A DNA stretch of 23,872 nucleotides from Clarireedia homoeocarpa (Eukaryota > Ascomycota > Leotiomycetes > Helotiales > Rutstroemiaceae): positions 16,872 to 40,743 of the forward strand of contig LNKV01000114.1 of the NCBI GenBank assembly GCA_001465935.1, written 5' to 3'. The position numbers and the translations under genes were made by a program. This document shows, one piece after another, positions 9,849-20,160 of this stretch (its first letter is position 1; each line of letters opens with the position of its first letter). Under the pieces are notes generated by a model, which did not search any database, was not told the origin of the DNA, and saw only the letters and a list, made by a program, of their open reading frames with translations.

Positions 9849-9928
9849 CAGTGCTATATCAAAAGTATTTGGACAGGGTCTTTGTGATAATGCCCGGACC
9901 CTATCCAATTACTTTTGATATAGCACTG
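9849..9928. mobile_element. 80-bp MITE-like element with Tc1/mariner-type ends
   Basis: Two 32-bp terminal inverted repeats (9849-9880 and 9897-9928) begin CAGTGCTATATCAAAAG and match at 30 of 32 positions, separated by 16 bases. The CAGTG end and a TA dinucleotide just before the left end are usual for Tc1/mariner elements. On the right the expected TA has become TC. The element has no coding capacity. It lies 133 bp upstream of the DUF3176 start codon, so it could sit in that gene's promoter. Confidence 0.8.
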
Positions 9929-10088
9929 TCTATGCTATAGAGAGGTAATAAGTACGCCAAGGTAGATCAATCAAGAGAGTCTGAATAGCATCAGAGTGCT
10001 GGATTCCCTATATTTCGTTGGCTGAAATATCCTTGTATGGATAAAATTCTAATAAAATTCTCTCTGGTTTGTGTAGCATCTTCGCGAA

Positions 10089-10124
10089 AGCTCAGTGTAA
10101 CTGCTAAGCTCGGTGTAACCGTTA
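10089..10124 (+). repeat. Tandem duplication of 18 bp
   Basis: AGCTCAGTGTAACTGCTA is followed at once by a copy with three changes, all transitions. No function can be read from it. Confidence 0.65.
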
Positions 10125-10431
10125 CGCCGAATACTACAATATTCTGCAAGCTTTAAAAGTTCCGTCCGAATCTCTTTATACTAAAGCTTATGAGTTCTCC
10201 TTATTGGATACTACCAGACTTCAAAGTGGGGGGTTTTGGGTAGAGGCTGAAACCGTATAGCCATTTTGCAAGCCACACAAAATCGTCCGAATCCCCTCCT
10301 TGATTCAAACCTTGCGAGTTCTCTCTATTGGTAGTTTTTTCTGAGGGATGCTACAGAAAAGAGATTGTAACTGCAGGCAAGATGATGTTATCGGTGATCA
10401 GGATTTTAATCCCGGGAGATGCCTTATCGAC

Positions 10432-10564
10432 GGAGTAGGTGACGCTTAGCGTCATTACATAAAAGTGCTATCATGTGAAAAGCACATGACTTCACAGCTA
10501 ATCAATCCCCACGTTGTTCGGTAATCGAGGTAATTTAGGTGGGGCATAAGCCCCCGCCTACTCC
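10432..10564. repeat. 133-bp fold-back segment with nested palindromes
   Basis: The ends GGAGTAGGT (10432-10440) and GCCTACTCC (10556-10564) are inverted copies. Inside lie a near-perfect palindrome TGACGCTTAGCGTCA (10440-10454), a hairpin TCATGTG-AAAAG-CACATGA (10471-10489) and a CCCCAC/GTGGGG pair (10507-10512 and 10539-10544). It resembles a small non-autonomous DNA element, but no flanking target duplication was found. Confidence 0.45.
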
Positions 10565-10618
10565 ACTACCGTAGTTCCAACACCAGGAATTTGCGGGGCA
10601 AGAGCAAAGAAGATTAAC

Positions 10619-11213
10619 CTAACGTTTGCTGCGAGTATTTCGCACACTGGAGCCATGATTATCCTCCCCTGGCCCATCGATAGTATCAACAACTCGTTGA
10701 TTGTTTGCCAGGAAACTCGTATACGGTGGGGAGTCGTCACTATCTGCACCGGGAAATTGTACAAAGGACTCGTCTGGATTATTTTCTTGGAAACTAGCGG
10801 AAGGCTGAGCAGAAATTGGTATAAACGACTTATATTGATTGCTTGCCCAGGAGCTAGTCCAGTGTTCCGTTAATAATTGATCATTTAGGTCCTCCCCGTT
10901 ACCAGAGTCGTAACTATTATTATCCACAGGTTCGGTATTTTCGACTGGTAAACGTGCATAGGCGGGAGGCTGAAACAATTCATAACTATATTGTCCGTCG
11001 TCGTCGTTTTCATCTTCGTCTAATATAGTAACTTGATTTTCTAATATATATATAATTATAATAATACTTTTTATTAAACTTATATAAAATATTTCGAATA
11101 TAACTAAAATAAAGAATATAATAATAATTATTATAATTATTAAAATTAAAGTATATTTAAAAATTATTTTTAATAGTTTTAATACTTTTATTAAATAATT
11201 TAAGAAAATAATT
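10619..11213 (-). pseudogene. 3' part of a decayed gene crossing the RIP boundary
   Basis: On the minus strand a frame is open from a TAA near 11206 to a TAG at 10619-10621. Its last 140 or so codons have ordinary composition and encode an acidic, Ser/Asn/Pro-rich tail: a DEDENDDDGQYSYELF run, then PPAYARLP, ending RNTRSKR. Further upstream the same frame enters the A+T block and reads as a strongly hydrophobic stretch (many Ile and Leu) that could have been one or two membrane helices. There is no ATG where the normal-composition part begins, so this looks like the C-terminus of a membrane protein gene whose 5' part was mutated by RIP. I do not recognise the family. Chance openness of A+T-rich DNA is the alternative for the upstream part. 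Confidence 0.45.
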
Positions 11214-11215
11214 TA

Positions 11216-11505
11216 AAGAAATAATTTTAGTTTTAATAAATATAATTAAAAGATTATTAATTATATTATTTTAACTAATATCTATATAAAAATTATTTTA
11301 AATAATTTAAAAATTAGTTAAAAAAATAATTATCTTATTATTATATTATAATATATAAATTATTAATATTAGTATTTATAATAAATACTATATTATATAT
11401 TTATTTTATAATAAATAATATAATACTTTTAAATATTTAAATTATAAAATAGATTATTTAAAATTATAATATCTAGTAAATCTAGAAGTAATTTAAAAAT
11501 ATAAT
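11216..11505. other. A+T-rich RIP DNA left of element A
   Basis: No open frame or repeat is recognised here. It may be the continuation of the decayed gene on the minus strand, or another repeat. The left end of the Gypsy LTR at 11506 marks its right limit. Confidence 0.4.
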
Positions 11506-11739
11506 TATAATAATCCGGATATTTAAAACTCTTAGAATTAATAATTATAATATATTATATTTACTTAATTACTTGATAATAAGATAGACCTTTTAATATA
11601 TCTAATATATATATATTTTAAATATATAACTTATATAACTATTATATATATATAAGTTTTTAAAACTCTTTAATCTTTTTAATTCTCTAATTATTAATTC
11701 TAAGAATAATATAATCTTTATTTATAATATATTATTATA
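11506..11739 (+). repeat. 5' LTR of element A
   Basis: Starts TATAATAATCCGGATA (TG end mutated to TA) and ends at the ATTATA that corresponds to CGTTATA in the other LTRs. It is the inverted counterpart of 23114-23393 and 16557-16858, but about 50-70 bp shorter because of an internal deletion. The sequence directly after it (from 11740) is shared with element B and should include the primer-binding site, too mutated to assign a tRNA. Confidence 0.8.
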
Positions 11740-14690
11740 TTATTAACAACTTAGTATTAATCTCTTTAACTAATTAGTAGTTATTTAAATAATATTTTAT
11801 TTCTAATTCTCTTTATTTAGAAAACTATGAAGTTATAAGAAGAAAGTCTATTTTATAAAAGTAATATAGATATTCTTTATTTTTATTTACTCTTTTTTAT
11901 CTTTTTATTTTTCTTATAACTTACTTTTATTCTTACTTTTAATATCAATCTCTTTAATAATATATCTTCTTTTTAGAATATTAATCCTTTTAAGAAAAAT
12001 AATAAAACTCTTTATAATAATATCTTTAAATTAAATCTTATTTATTTACTTAGTTATAAATACTTTAAAGATAATAATAATAATTTAGAAGATAAGTTTT
12101 ATAATAATATCTCTCTAGATTCTAATATTAATATAGAAAGTAGAAATAAAAGAAAAAGAAAAATAATTGATTTTTAACTTCTTTAATTATAAGATTAAGA
12201 CTCTATTTTATTCTTAATAGATAATAAAACTACAATATTAATTATATTAATATAAAACTTATAAATATAGTTTAGAACTTAATAATAATAATCAAAGTTA
12301 TAATAAAAATAAATTACTAAGTTAATCTTTATTTATACTTCTTTTAATATTTCTTCTAATATTATTATTATTACTCTCTCTTTAGTATCTTTTTAATAAG
12401 AATATTTATAATAAGATTACTCGATCTCTTTAATAAAATATTAAGATTTTACTTTTAAATCGAAAGTATTAAATAAATAAACTTCTTATAATCTAATTAA
12501 CCTACTAGTTAAGGAAATATCTAAGTAATATAGAACTAAATATATTATATTAACTTTATATATTTATTTTTAACTATCTAATAACTTTATTTAAAATTTA
12601 CTTTCTTTTATATATTTAACTTATAACTCTTTTTTATTTAATTCTAACTTAGATCAACTTCTTTAAATTATTAATTTTATTAATAAGTTTAATAATAGTT
12701 TTAATATTTTTTTATTTTTATAGAAATATATAATTCTTAATAAACTAGTTATATATATTTATTTTAATAAATACTAAACTTATAAATATATAAATAACTA
12801 AATTGAGAATATTATTTTAAATTATTTAAAAAGATTATTTCTTTAAAAACTACTTTTAATTATTAAATAGTTAATAAATAAGTTATACTTGTTTTTTTAT
12901 AATAAATCAAAGTTTACTTTTATTAAAACTAAATATTAAATATTATTTATAACTATATCTAAACTTTTATTTTTATTTAAAAAGTTTTATTATTAACTTT
13001 ATATTCTAATATCTATTAATTAAATTAATAAAAAGATAATCTATAAGAATCTATCTTTTAAACTTACTCGATACTATTAAAATCGGATTAAAAGTATTTA
13101 GTATTAGGCTATCTTCTTTTAAAAATTAATTAGATATTTAAATTTTATAAAATAATAAGATAATATTAATAAATTATTAATATCTCTTTAATTTATTTAT
13201 ATTATTATAATATTACTTTTAACTTATTATCTTATTAGTACTCCGATCAAAACTAATAGAGAAATTATTATTAATTAGATTAATTATTTTTTACTTATTT
13301 ATAAAACTGATTTTATCTATTCTAATTAACTAATATTAATTAATCTTATTATTAATAAAATACTTTTTTACTTTATACTAAGAAACTTTACTTCTACTTT
13401 TTAAAATAAATTAAAAGATAACTTATCTTTTAAGAGTATCTTTAATTAATTTTATAATAATACTTTTTATTATATTAATATTATTAATATTAACTTTTTT
13501 AAATAAAAAAAAGAATATTTTAATATAGTAAATAATTAAGAGTAAGAAGATAAATATAAAACTAAAACTATTATTATTATTTATATTAATAATAATTAAA
13601 TAAAAAACTATATTTAATAAAAAACTTTTTATTAAATAGAATAAAAGATATAAGATATTTAAATTTAATTAAATTACTTAAAAGAAAGTATATAATATTC
13701 TTTTATATATTATTAAGAAATTAATATTTATTTTAAACTAAAACTTTTATTAATTTTAAAGTAAATAACTTTGTTTTTATTAATATTATATTCTTTAAAA
13801 TACTAAACTCTATTTAGAAAGTTATAATAAAAAAGTTAAAAATACTTTTATTAGTTAAAAGCTATAATAGTAAATAATATTAAATAATATCTTATTATAT
13901 TTATTTAAACTTACTAATTAATAATCGATTTCAAACTTATATTTCTTTTTTAATTATTTATCTTATATATCTTTTAATCTTTAAAAGAATATAATTATTA
14001 GAAAATTAGATCTTTTTCGATTATAAATAATATAAATTATATTAGTTTATAAATTTACTTTCTAGTTAAACTTATTCTTAATCTTTAATATATATTTATA
14101 TTAATTTTAATCTTTATATTATTAATTATAAATATTAAGAGGATATAAAATAATAAGATTATAAGTTAAATAAATATTAGTAATAATAAACTAATATTAA
14201 CTACTTAGATAATCAAGAAACTATTCTAGTTATAATAATATTAATAATATTATAATAAATAAAAGTAAAAGAAACTTTATTTTATTTAATAAATTATAAA
14301 ACTAAATTAATTTTTATTAAAATCTTATAATAGTTATTTAGCTCTTATAAAACTTTTTTAAAAGATTAAACTTATATTTTTAAAATAATAAAAACTAACT
14401 TTAAAACTAAATTAGAAATATTATTCTCTATTAAATATATTCAATAATAATATTATAAGTCTCTTTAGAAACTTTTATCTAATTATCTTAAATATTTAAT
14501 TAATTTATATATAATCTTTAGAATTATATTCTATATACTCTATTATTAAAATAATTAGTATAAACTTAGTACTATTTCGATTTATAAAATTAATTAACTA
14601 TTTAAAAACTAATAAATTAAAAAGAATAATAAATAAGTTATATTTTTATTAATATAATAATTTCGTTTTATCTCTTATTTCTAATTACTT
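11740..14690 (+). pseudogene. gag and protease region of element A (degenerate)
   Basis: This part lies between the 5' LTR and the reverse transcriptase and is also present, inverted, in element B at about 20160-23112. By position it should encode Gag and the protease. Frames are full of stops, and I could not identify a CCHC knuckle or a protease active site with confidence. A Lys/Glu-rich stretch occurs near 12130-12165. Confidence 0.55.
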
Positions 14691-16556
14691 AATATAGTTT
14701 TTTTATTCGAGATTGATATTAAACTTTTAATCTTTGAAAAGTACTAGAAATTCTTAATTATATTCTTTAAAACTAAATTAAATACTTTATTACTCTATTA
14801 GTTTTATAACTATAAAATTATTTTAAAGAAAAATATAAAAGATAAACTTTATTATAATCTATTATATAAGATATTAATTAAGAAATTAGAAACTATTAAA
14901 AAATATTTTATTAAGAATTTAATTATAAGATTTATTAAACTAAATTAAATTTTATTTATTATCTTAATCTTCTTTATTAAGAAATTAAATAGATTATTAT
15001 ATTTTTATATTAACTTCTATATATTTAATATTTTTACTTATAAAGATTATTATTTATTATTATTTATTAATAAGACTTTTACTTATATCTCTTATATAAA
15101 GATTTTTATTAAACTAAATATTAAATAAATATTCTATTATATTAAAATAGATTTAATTTCAAAAGAGTTTATTATATTTTATATATATTATAATACTTAT
15201 AAATATAAAATTATACTATTTAGATTAATTAGTAACTTTATAATATATTAATATTATATAAATAATATTCTTTTTAATTACTTAAATATTTTCTATATTA
15301 TATACTTCGATAATATTTTAATTTACTTTAAAGATCTATTTAAATATCAAGTTTATATTAAATTAGTTTTATAATATCTCTAAGATATAGAATTATAAAT
15401 TAACTTTAAAAAGTATAAATTTAATATTATCTATACTAAATACTTAGAGTTTATTATATTAATTAATAATATAAAAGTAGATTTTAAGAAAGTTATTATA
15501 ATATAATAATAAACTTATTTAATAATAATAAAAAGTATATAATTGTTTTTTAGATTTTATAATTTTTATAAATATTTTATTCGTGATTTCGATATTATTA
15601 TTAAGTTTTTAGTTAAACTAATTAAAGTTAATACTTTTTTTTATTTTAATAAAAATTATTAATTAGCTTTCGATACTTTTAAATATATATTAATAAATAT
15701 ATTATTCTTTTAATATTATAATTACTTACTTCTTTATATACTAGAATTAGATATATTAGATAATATTATAATAAATATACTATTATAAAAATATAATAAT
15801 AACTAGCTTTTTATAATATTTTTCTTAAAGATAATATAATTAACTAAGTTAAATTATAAAGTATATAATAAAGAAATACTTATAATTATTAAATTATTTA
15901 ATAACTAATAAGTTAAATTTATATCGACTTTATATTAGATCTATATTTATATTAATTATAAAGTTTTAAAATACTTTATAATTATTAAATTCTTAAATAT
16001 ATAATAAGTTTAATAAACTAAACTCTTTATTAATTATAATTTCTTAATTATATATTATTTTAAAAAAGATAACTTTTTTATAAATATTCTAACTTATAGA
16101 GTTAATAAACTATTATTATAAAATAAATAAAAGAAGTATAATAGATTATAATAACTTTTATATAATAGCTAAATCGATTTAAAAATCTTTAATAAACTTC
16201 TAATCTTATTAATTAATATTATTAAACTTGATATTTCTAACTTTTTAATTTTTATTATTAATTATCTTTTTAAAACTAATTATAATTTAAAAAGTCTTTA
16301 AAGTTTAAGAATCTAAACTACTTATAATTATTTATATCTAACTTTTAAAAATAATCTATTTTTATATAATAACCGATTTATTATTCTTAATATCTAGAAT
16401 CTTTATATATTATTTATTTAAAAAATATATAACTTTATCTTAATAGTATATTTTAATATTAAGAAGATTACTTTTTTATTTACTAAGTTTTATTACTAAT
16501 ATAGTTTAATTATCTTAATATATATTTATATCTATAATTATTATATTTATTATAAA
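14691..16556 (+). pseudogene. pol of element A: RT, RNase H, integrase start
   Basis: Translation with RIP stops ignored follows fungal Gypsy Pol. The RT part shows ILIFFIKKLN (from a LFVKK-P-N-G motif), then YFYINFY, then the KDYYLLLFINKT block (KDRYPLPLI-E-T), with KIDLISKEF later. The catalytic box at 15303-15314 reads YFDN followed by ILIY, so the second Asp of YxDD has become Asn by a G-to-A change. A TKYLEFII block (TKYLGFII) follows near 15440. RNase H matches at about 15780-16100 (NYKVYNKEILIIIK, as in N-Y-x-V-x-D-K-E-L-L-A-I). The integrase HHCC zinc finger starts near 16440 (TFLFTKFYY), with its two cysteines now Tyr at about 16530-16545, and the frame is cut at 16556. Confidence 0.85.
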
Positions 16557-16858
16557 TATAACGATATACTATAAATAAAGATTATACTATTCTTAGAATC
16601 AATAACTAGAGAGCTAAAAGAGTCGAAAGGTCTTAAGAGCTTATATATATATAATAGTTATATAAGTTATATATCTAAAATATATATATACTAGGCTTAC
16701 TAAAGTCTATCCTACTAATTAGATAAATATAATATATTATAATCACTAATTTTTATTAAATTTATATAATAGACTAACTAACTTATTAATCTTAGTTAAT
16801 AGATTTAAAATTATTATAATTACTAATCTTAAAAACTTAATATATCCGGATTATTATA
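16557..16858 (-). repeat. 3' LTR of element B
   Basis: 302 bp. On the minus strand it starts TATAATAATCCGGATATA after the polypurine tract and ends in GTATATCGTTATA. It aligns throughout with 23114-23393 apart from transitions and one indel of about 21 bp near 16780. Its left edge is also the point at which homology between A and B stops, which fixes the LTR end well. Confidence 0.88.
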
Positions 16859-16873
16859 TTACCCCCCTTTTTA
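16859..16873 (-). other. Polypurine tract of element B
   Basis: On the minus strand AAAAAGGGGGGT lies directly upstream of the 3' LTR, where second-strand synthesis is primed in LTR retrotransposons. It is preceded by CTCGAGGGCGAGC (16878-16890), a G+C patch that stands out in the A+T block and has escaped mutation. Confidence 0.85.
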
Positions 16874-19800
16874 AGAAAGCTCGCCCTCGAGTATTTTAAG
16901 TTTATTAATTCTATTATTAATATTAGTAAATAAATATAAGAATATTAGTTAATTAAAAAAGTTAAATAAATATAGAAATAATATAAACAAGTATAAGTTA
17001 ATACTATTTACTAGTTTATTATTAATTATAAATCTAGTTAATAAAAGAATTATTATTTCTATATAGAAGCTATTAAGTAATTACTTTTTAGATATTTATA
17101 ATCGTCTTTATCTATCTAATATAAATATAGTTATTTTAGAAAAAGTACTAAAGAGTTAAATAAAGTAGGATTTTCTAAATAGAATATATTAAGTAAATAT
17201 AGAGTTATTTTAAAGTTAGATATTTTATATTATATTAAATTAGTATTATAATTAAACTATTATATATAATATTCTAGAGATCTATAGTATTTATAATAAA
17301 TAAAGATTTTTTTAATTTCTTATTTCTTTTTACTAATTATATTAATTAGTAATAAGAGGTTATTAATTTAATTAAAAAGCGAGTTATTCGATATTTTTCT
17401 TAATTTATTAGTAGGGAATATAAAGTATATCTTTATTATCTTAAGTAACTTAAGTTTAAAAAAATAACTAACTTTCTCTAAAATCTTGAAATATCTATTT
17501 ATTAGAAAATCAAGTTTTTTTAATAACTACTAAGTAGATAAATATCTTATATTAAACTAAACGAAGTTATTAATATTAAAATCGATTAAATAATATAATA
17601 TATTTATAATTTAAGTTATATATTCTTATACTTTCTCAATTGTTTAATAAATTTATTATAATATTTCGAGATTATAGTATATATATATATAAGTATTAGT
17701 AAGATTCAGATTATTTATAAATAAGATTAAGTTAGCTTTATACTAAATCTAGATATATTACAGTTCTTGGTTATAGAGTATTTTAAATAGATTTAAATTA
17801 TTAAAAGAAATATATAATAAGATTAACTAAATATAATCTATTATTAATAAGAACTTAGACTAGTTATCTTAATAGTAATTAATAAAAAGTCGAAATCTCT
17901 TTTATAAATATTAATTATAAATCTCTATTTAACTATTAGTTTAAAAATAGTTAGTAGTTAAGAACTTAATTTAAATTCTAAGAATTTTATTAAACTCTTT
18001 TTAAAAAGTAGATATAAATTATAAACTATAATTAAAAAGTATTATTATAAGTAGATTATAATATTAGTAAATATATTATAAATATAATTTAGTTTATTCT
18101 CGAATATCGATTATTTTATAATATAATATAGTAATCACTTATTTATTAAAATAATTAATAATAACTAAAATATTATTAAATCTATATTTATCTTTATTAA
18201 AACTATAATAATCTATTATAATATATTCCTAGATATATATTAAAATTAGTAGAGAGTAAAGTAATCTTAATATCTTATTGTAAGAAACTAAACTTTTATA
18301 ATAAATATAATAATTACAAATATAAATATATACCGAAATAGTTAGTCTATATTAGTAATAAAGCTTAGTAAGTAGAAGAACAATCTTTTTAATACTAGGA
18401 TATACTATCGAGATAAAGTTATATATTTTATAAATAAATAATATATAGAAGTTCTAAGTATCAAGAATAATAAATTAGTTATTATATAAAAATAGATTAT
18501 TTTTAAAAGTTAAATATAAGTTACTATAAGTAGCTTAAACTTTTAAGCTTTATAAACTCTTTAAATTATAATTAGTTTTAAAAAGATAGTTAATAAAAAG
18601 AGTTAGAGAGTTAAAAATATTAAGTATAATAATATTAGTTAATAAGATTAAAAGTTCGCTAAAGATTCTTAAGTTAATTTAGTTATTATATAAAAGTTGT
18701 TATAGTTTATTATATTTCTTTTATTTATTTTATAATAATAGTTCGTTAATTTTATAAGTTAAAATATTTATAAAAGAGTTATCTTTTCTAAGACAATATA
18801 TAATTAAGAAGTTATAATTAATAAGAAATTTAGTTTATTAAACTTATTATATATTTAAAGATTTAATAATTATAAAATATTCTAAAACTTTATAATTAGT
18901 ATAAATACGAATCTAGTATAAAGTTAATATAAACTTAGTTTACTAGTTACCGAATAATTTAATAATTATAAATATTTCTTTATTATATACTTTATAATTT
19001 AATTCAGCTAACTATATTATCTTTAAGAAGAATATTATAAAAAACTAGTTGTTATTATATTTCTATAAAATTATATTTATTATAATATTGTTTGATATAT
19101 CTATTTCTAATATATAAAGAAATAAGTAATTATAATATTAAAGAAATAGTATATTTATTAATATATACTTAAATATATCGAAAGCTAGTTAGTAATCTTT
19201 GTTAAAATAGAAAGAAGTATTAGCTTTAATTAATTTAATTAAAAGTTTAATAATAATATCGAAATCACGAATAAAATATTTATAAAAATTACTAAATCTA
19301 AGAAATAATTATATACCTTTTATTATTATTAAGTAGATCTATTATTATATTATAACTACTTTCTTAAAATCTACTTTTATATTATTAGTTGATATAATAA
19401 ACTCTAAATATTTAATATAAGTAATATCGAATTTATATTTTTTAAGATTAGTTTGTAGTCCGATATCTTAGAGTTATTATAAAACTAATTTAATATAAGT
19501 CTAATATTTAAGTAAGTCTTTAAAGTAGATTAAGATATTATCAAAATATATAGTATAGAAGATATTCAAGTAATTAAAGAGAATATTATTTATATAATAT
19601 TAATAAGTTATAAAACTATTAGTTAATCTAAATAGTATAATTTTATATTTATAAATATTATAGTATATATAGAATATAGTAAACTCTTTAAAAACTAGAT
19701 TTATCTTAATATAGTAAAATATTTATCTAATATCTAGTTTAGTAAAAATCTTAATATAAAAGATATAAATAAAAGTCTTATTAATAAATAGTAATAAATA

Positions 19801-20160
19801 ACGATCTTTATAAATAAAGATATTAAATATATAAAAGTTAATATAAAAATATAATAATTTATTCAATTTCTTAATAAAGAGGATCAAGATAATAAATAGA
19901 GTTTAATTAGATTTAATAAATCCTTTAGTTAGATTCTTAATAAAATATTTCTTGATAATCTCTAATTTCTTAATCGATATTTTATATAGTAGATTATAAT
20001 AAAGTTTATTTTCTATACTTTCTTCTAAAGTGATCTTATAGTTATAAGACTAGTAAGATAGTAAAGTATTTAATTTAGTTTTAAAGAATATAATTAAGAA
20101 TCTCTAGTATTTCTCGGGGATTAGGAACTTAATATCAATCTTAAATAGAAAAACTATATT
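16874..20160 (-). pseudogene. pol of element B: RT, RNase H, integrase
   Basis: Reading the minus strand, the RT domain starts near 20135 (block IPEKY, later KLEIIKKYFIKNLTKGFI and ILFIKKLN). The catalytic box at 19537-19548 reads YFDN, again with the second catalytic Asp changed to Asn. RNase H lies at about 19070-18750. Integrase begins near 18420 with KLYY and a zinc finger in which both cysteines read Tyr (CNYYIYYKS near 18315). After it come SYNKILRLLYSLL and a Trp-to-stop change, in agreement with the fungal Gypsy block S-x-D-K-x-x-G-L-L. The integrase core and C-terminal part fill about 18250-17300, but I could not place all three DDE residues. A chromodomain may follow near 17000-17300; I did not confirm one. 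Confidence 0.83.

Larger units (their letters stand above)
9929..10618. other. Intergenic region with several small repeats
   Basis: No gene is supported. It contains a tandem 18-bp duplication (10089-10124), an imperfect direct repeat of about 70 bp (about 10147-10215 and 10267-10337, sharing GTCCGAATC and GAGTTCTC), and a 133-bp fold-back segment listed separately. A GTGTAGCATC at 10070-10080 is roughly inverted at about 10347-10357 and may mark the ends of a small unit. Confidence 0.5.
11506..16556 (+). mobile_element. Ty3/Gypsy retrotransposon A, 3'-truncated, RIP-mutated
   Basis: The element runs left to right: 5' LTR (11506-11739), primer-binding and gag region, then pol with reverse transcriptase, RNase H and the zinc-binding start of integrase. 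It is the reverse-complement partner of element B, aligning from the LTR to the break point. It stops at 16556, exactly where the LTR of B starts, in the codons just after the integrase zinc finger. The integrase core, polypurine tract and 3' LTR are missing and do not reappear beyond B. All frames contain stops from G-to-A and C-to-T changes. Confidence 0.85.
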
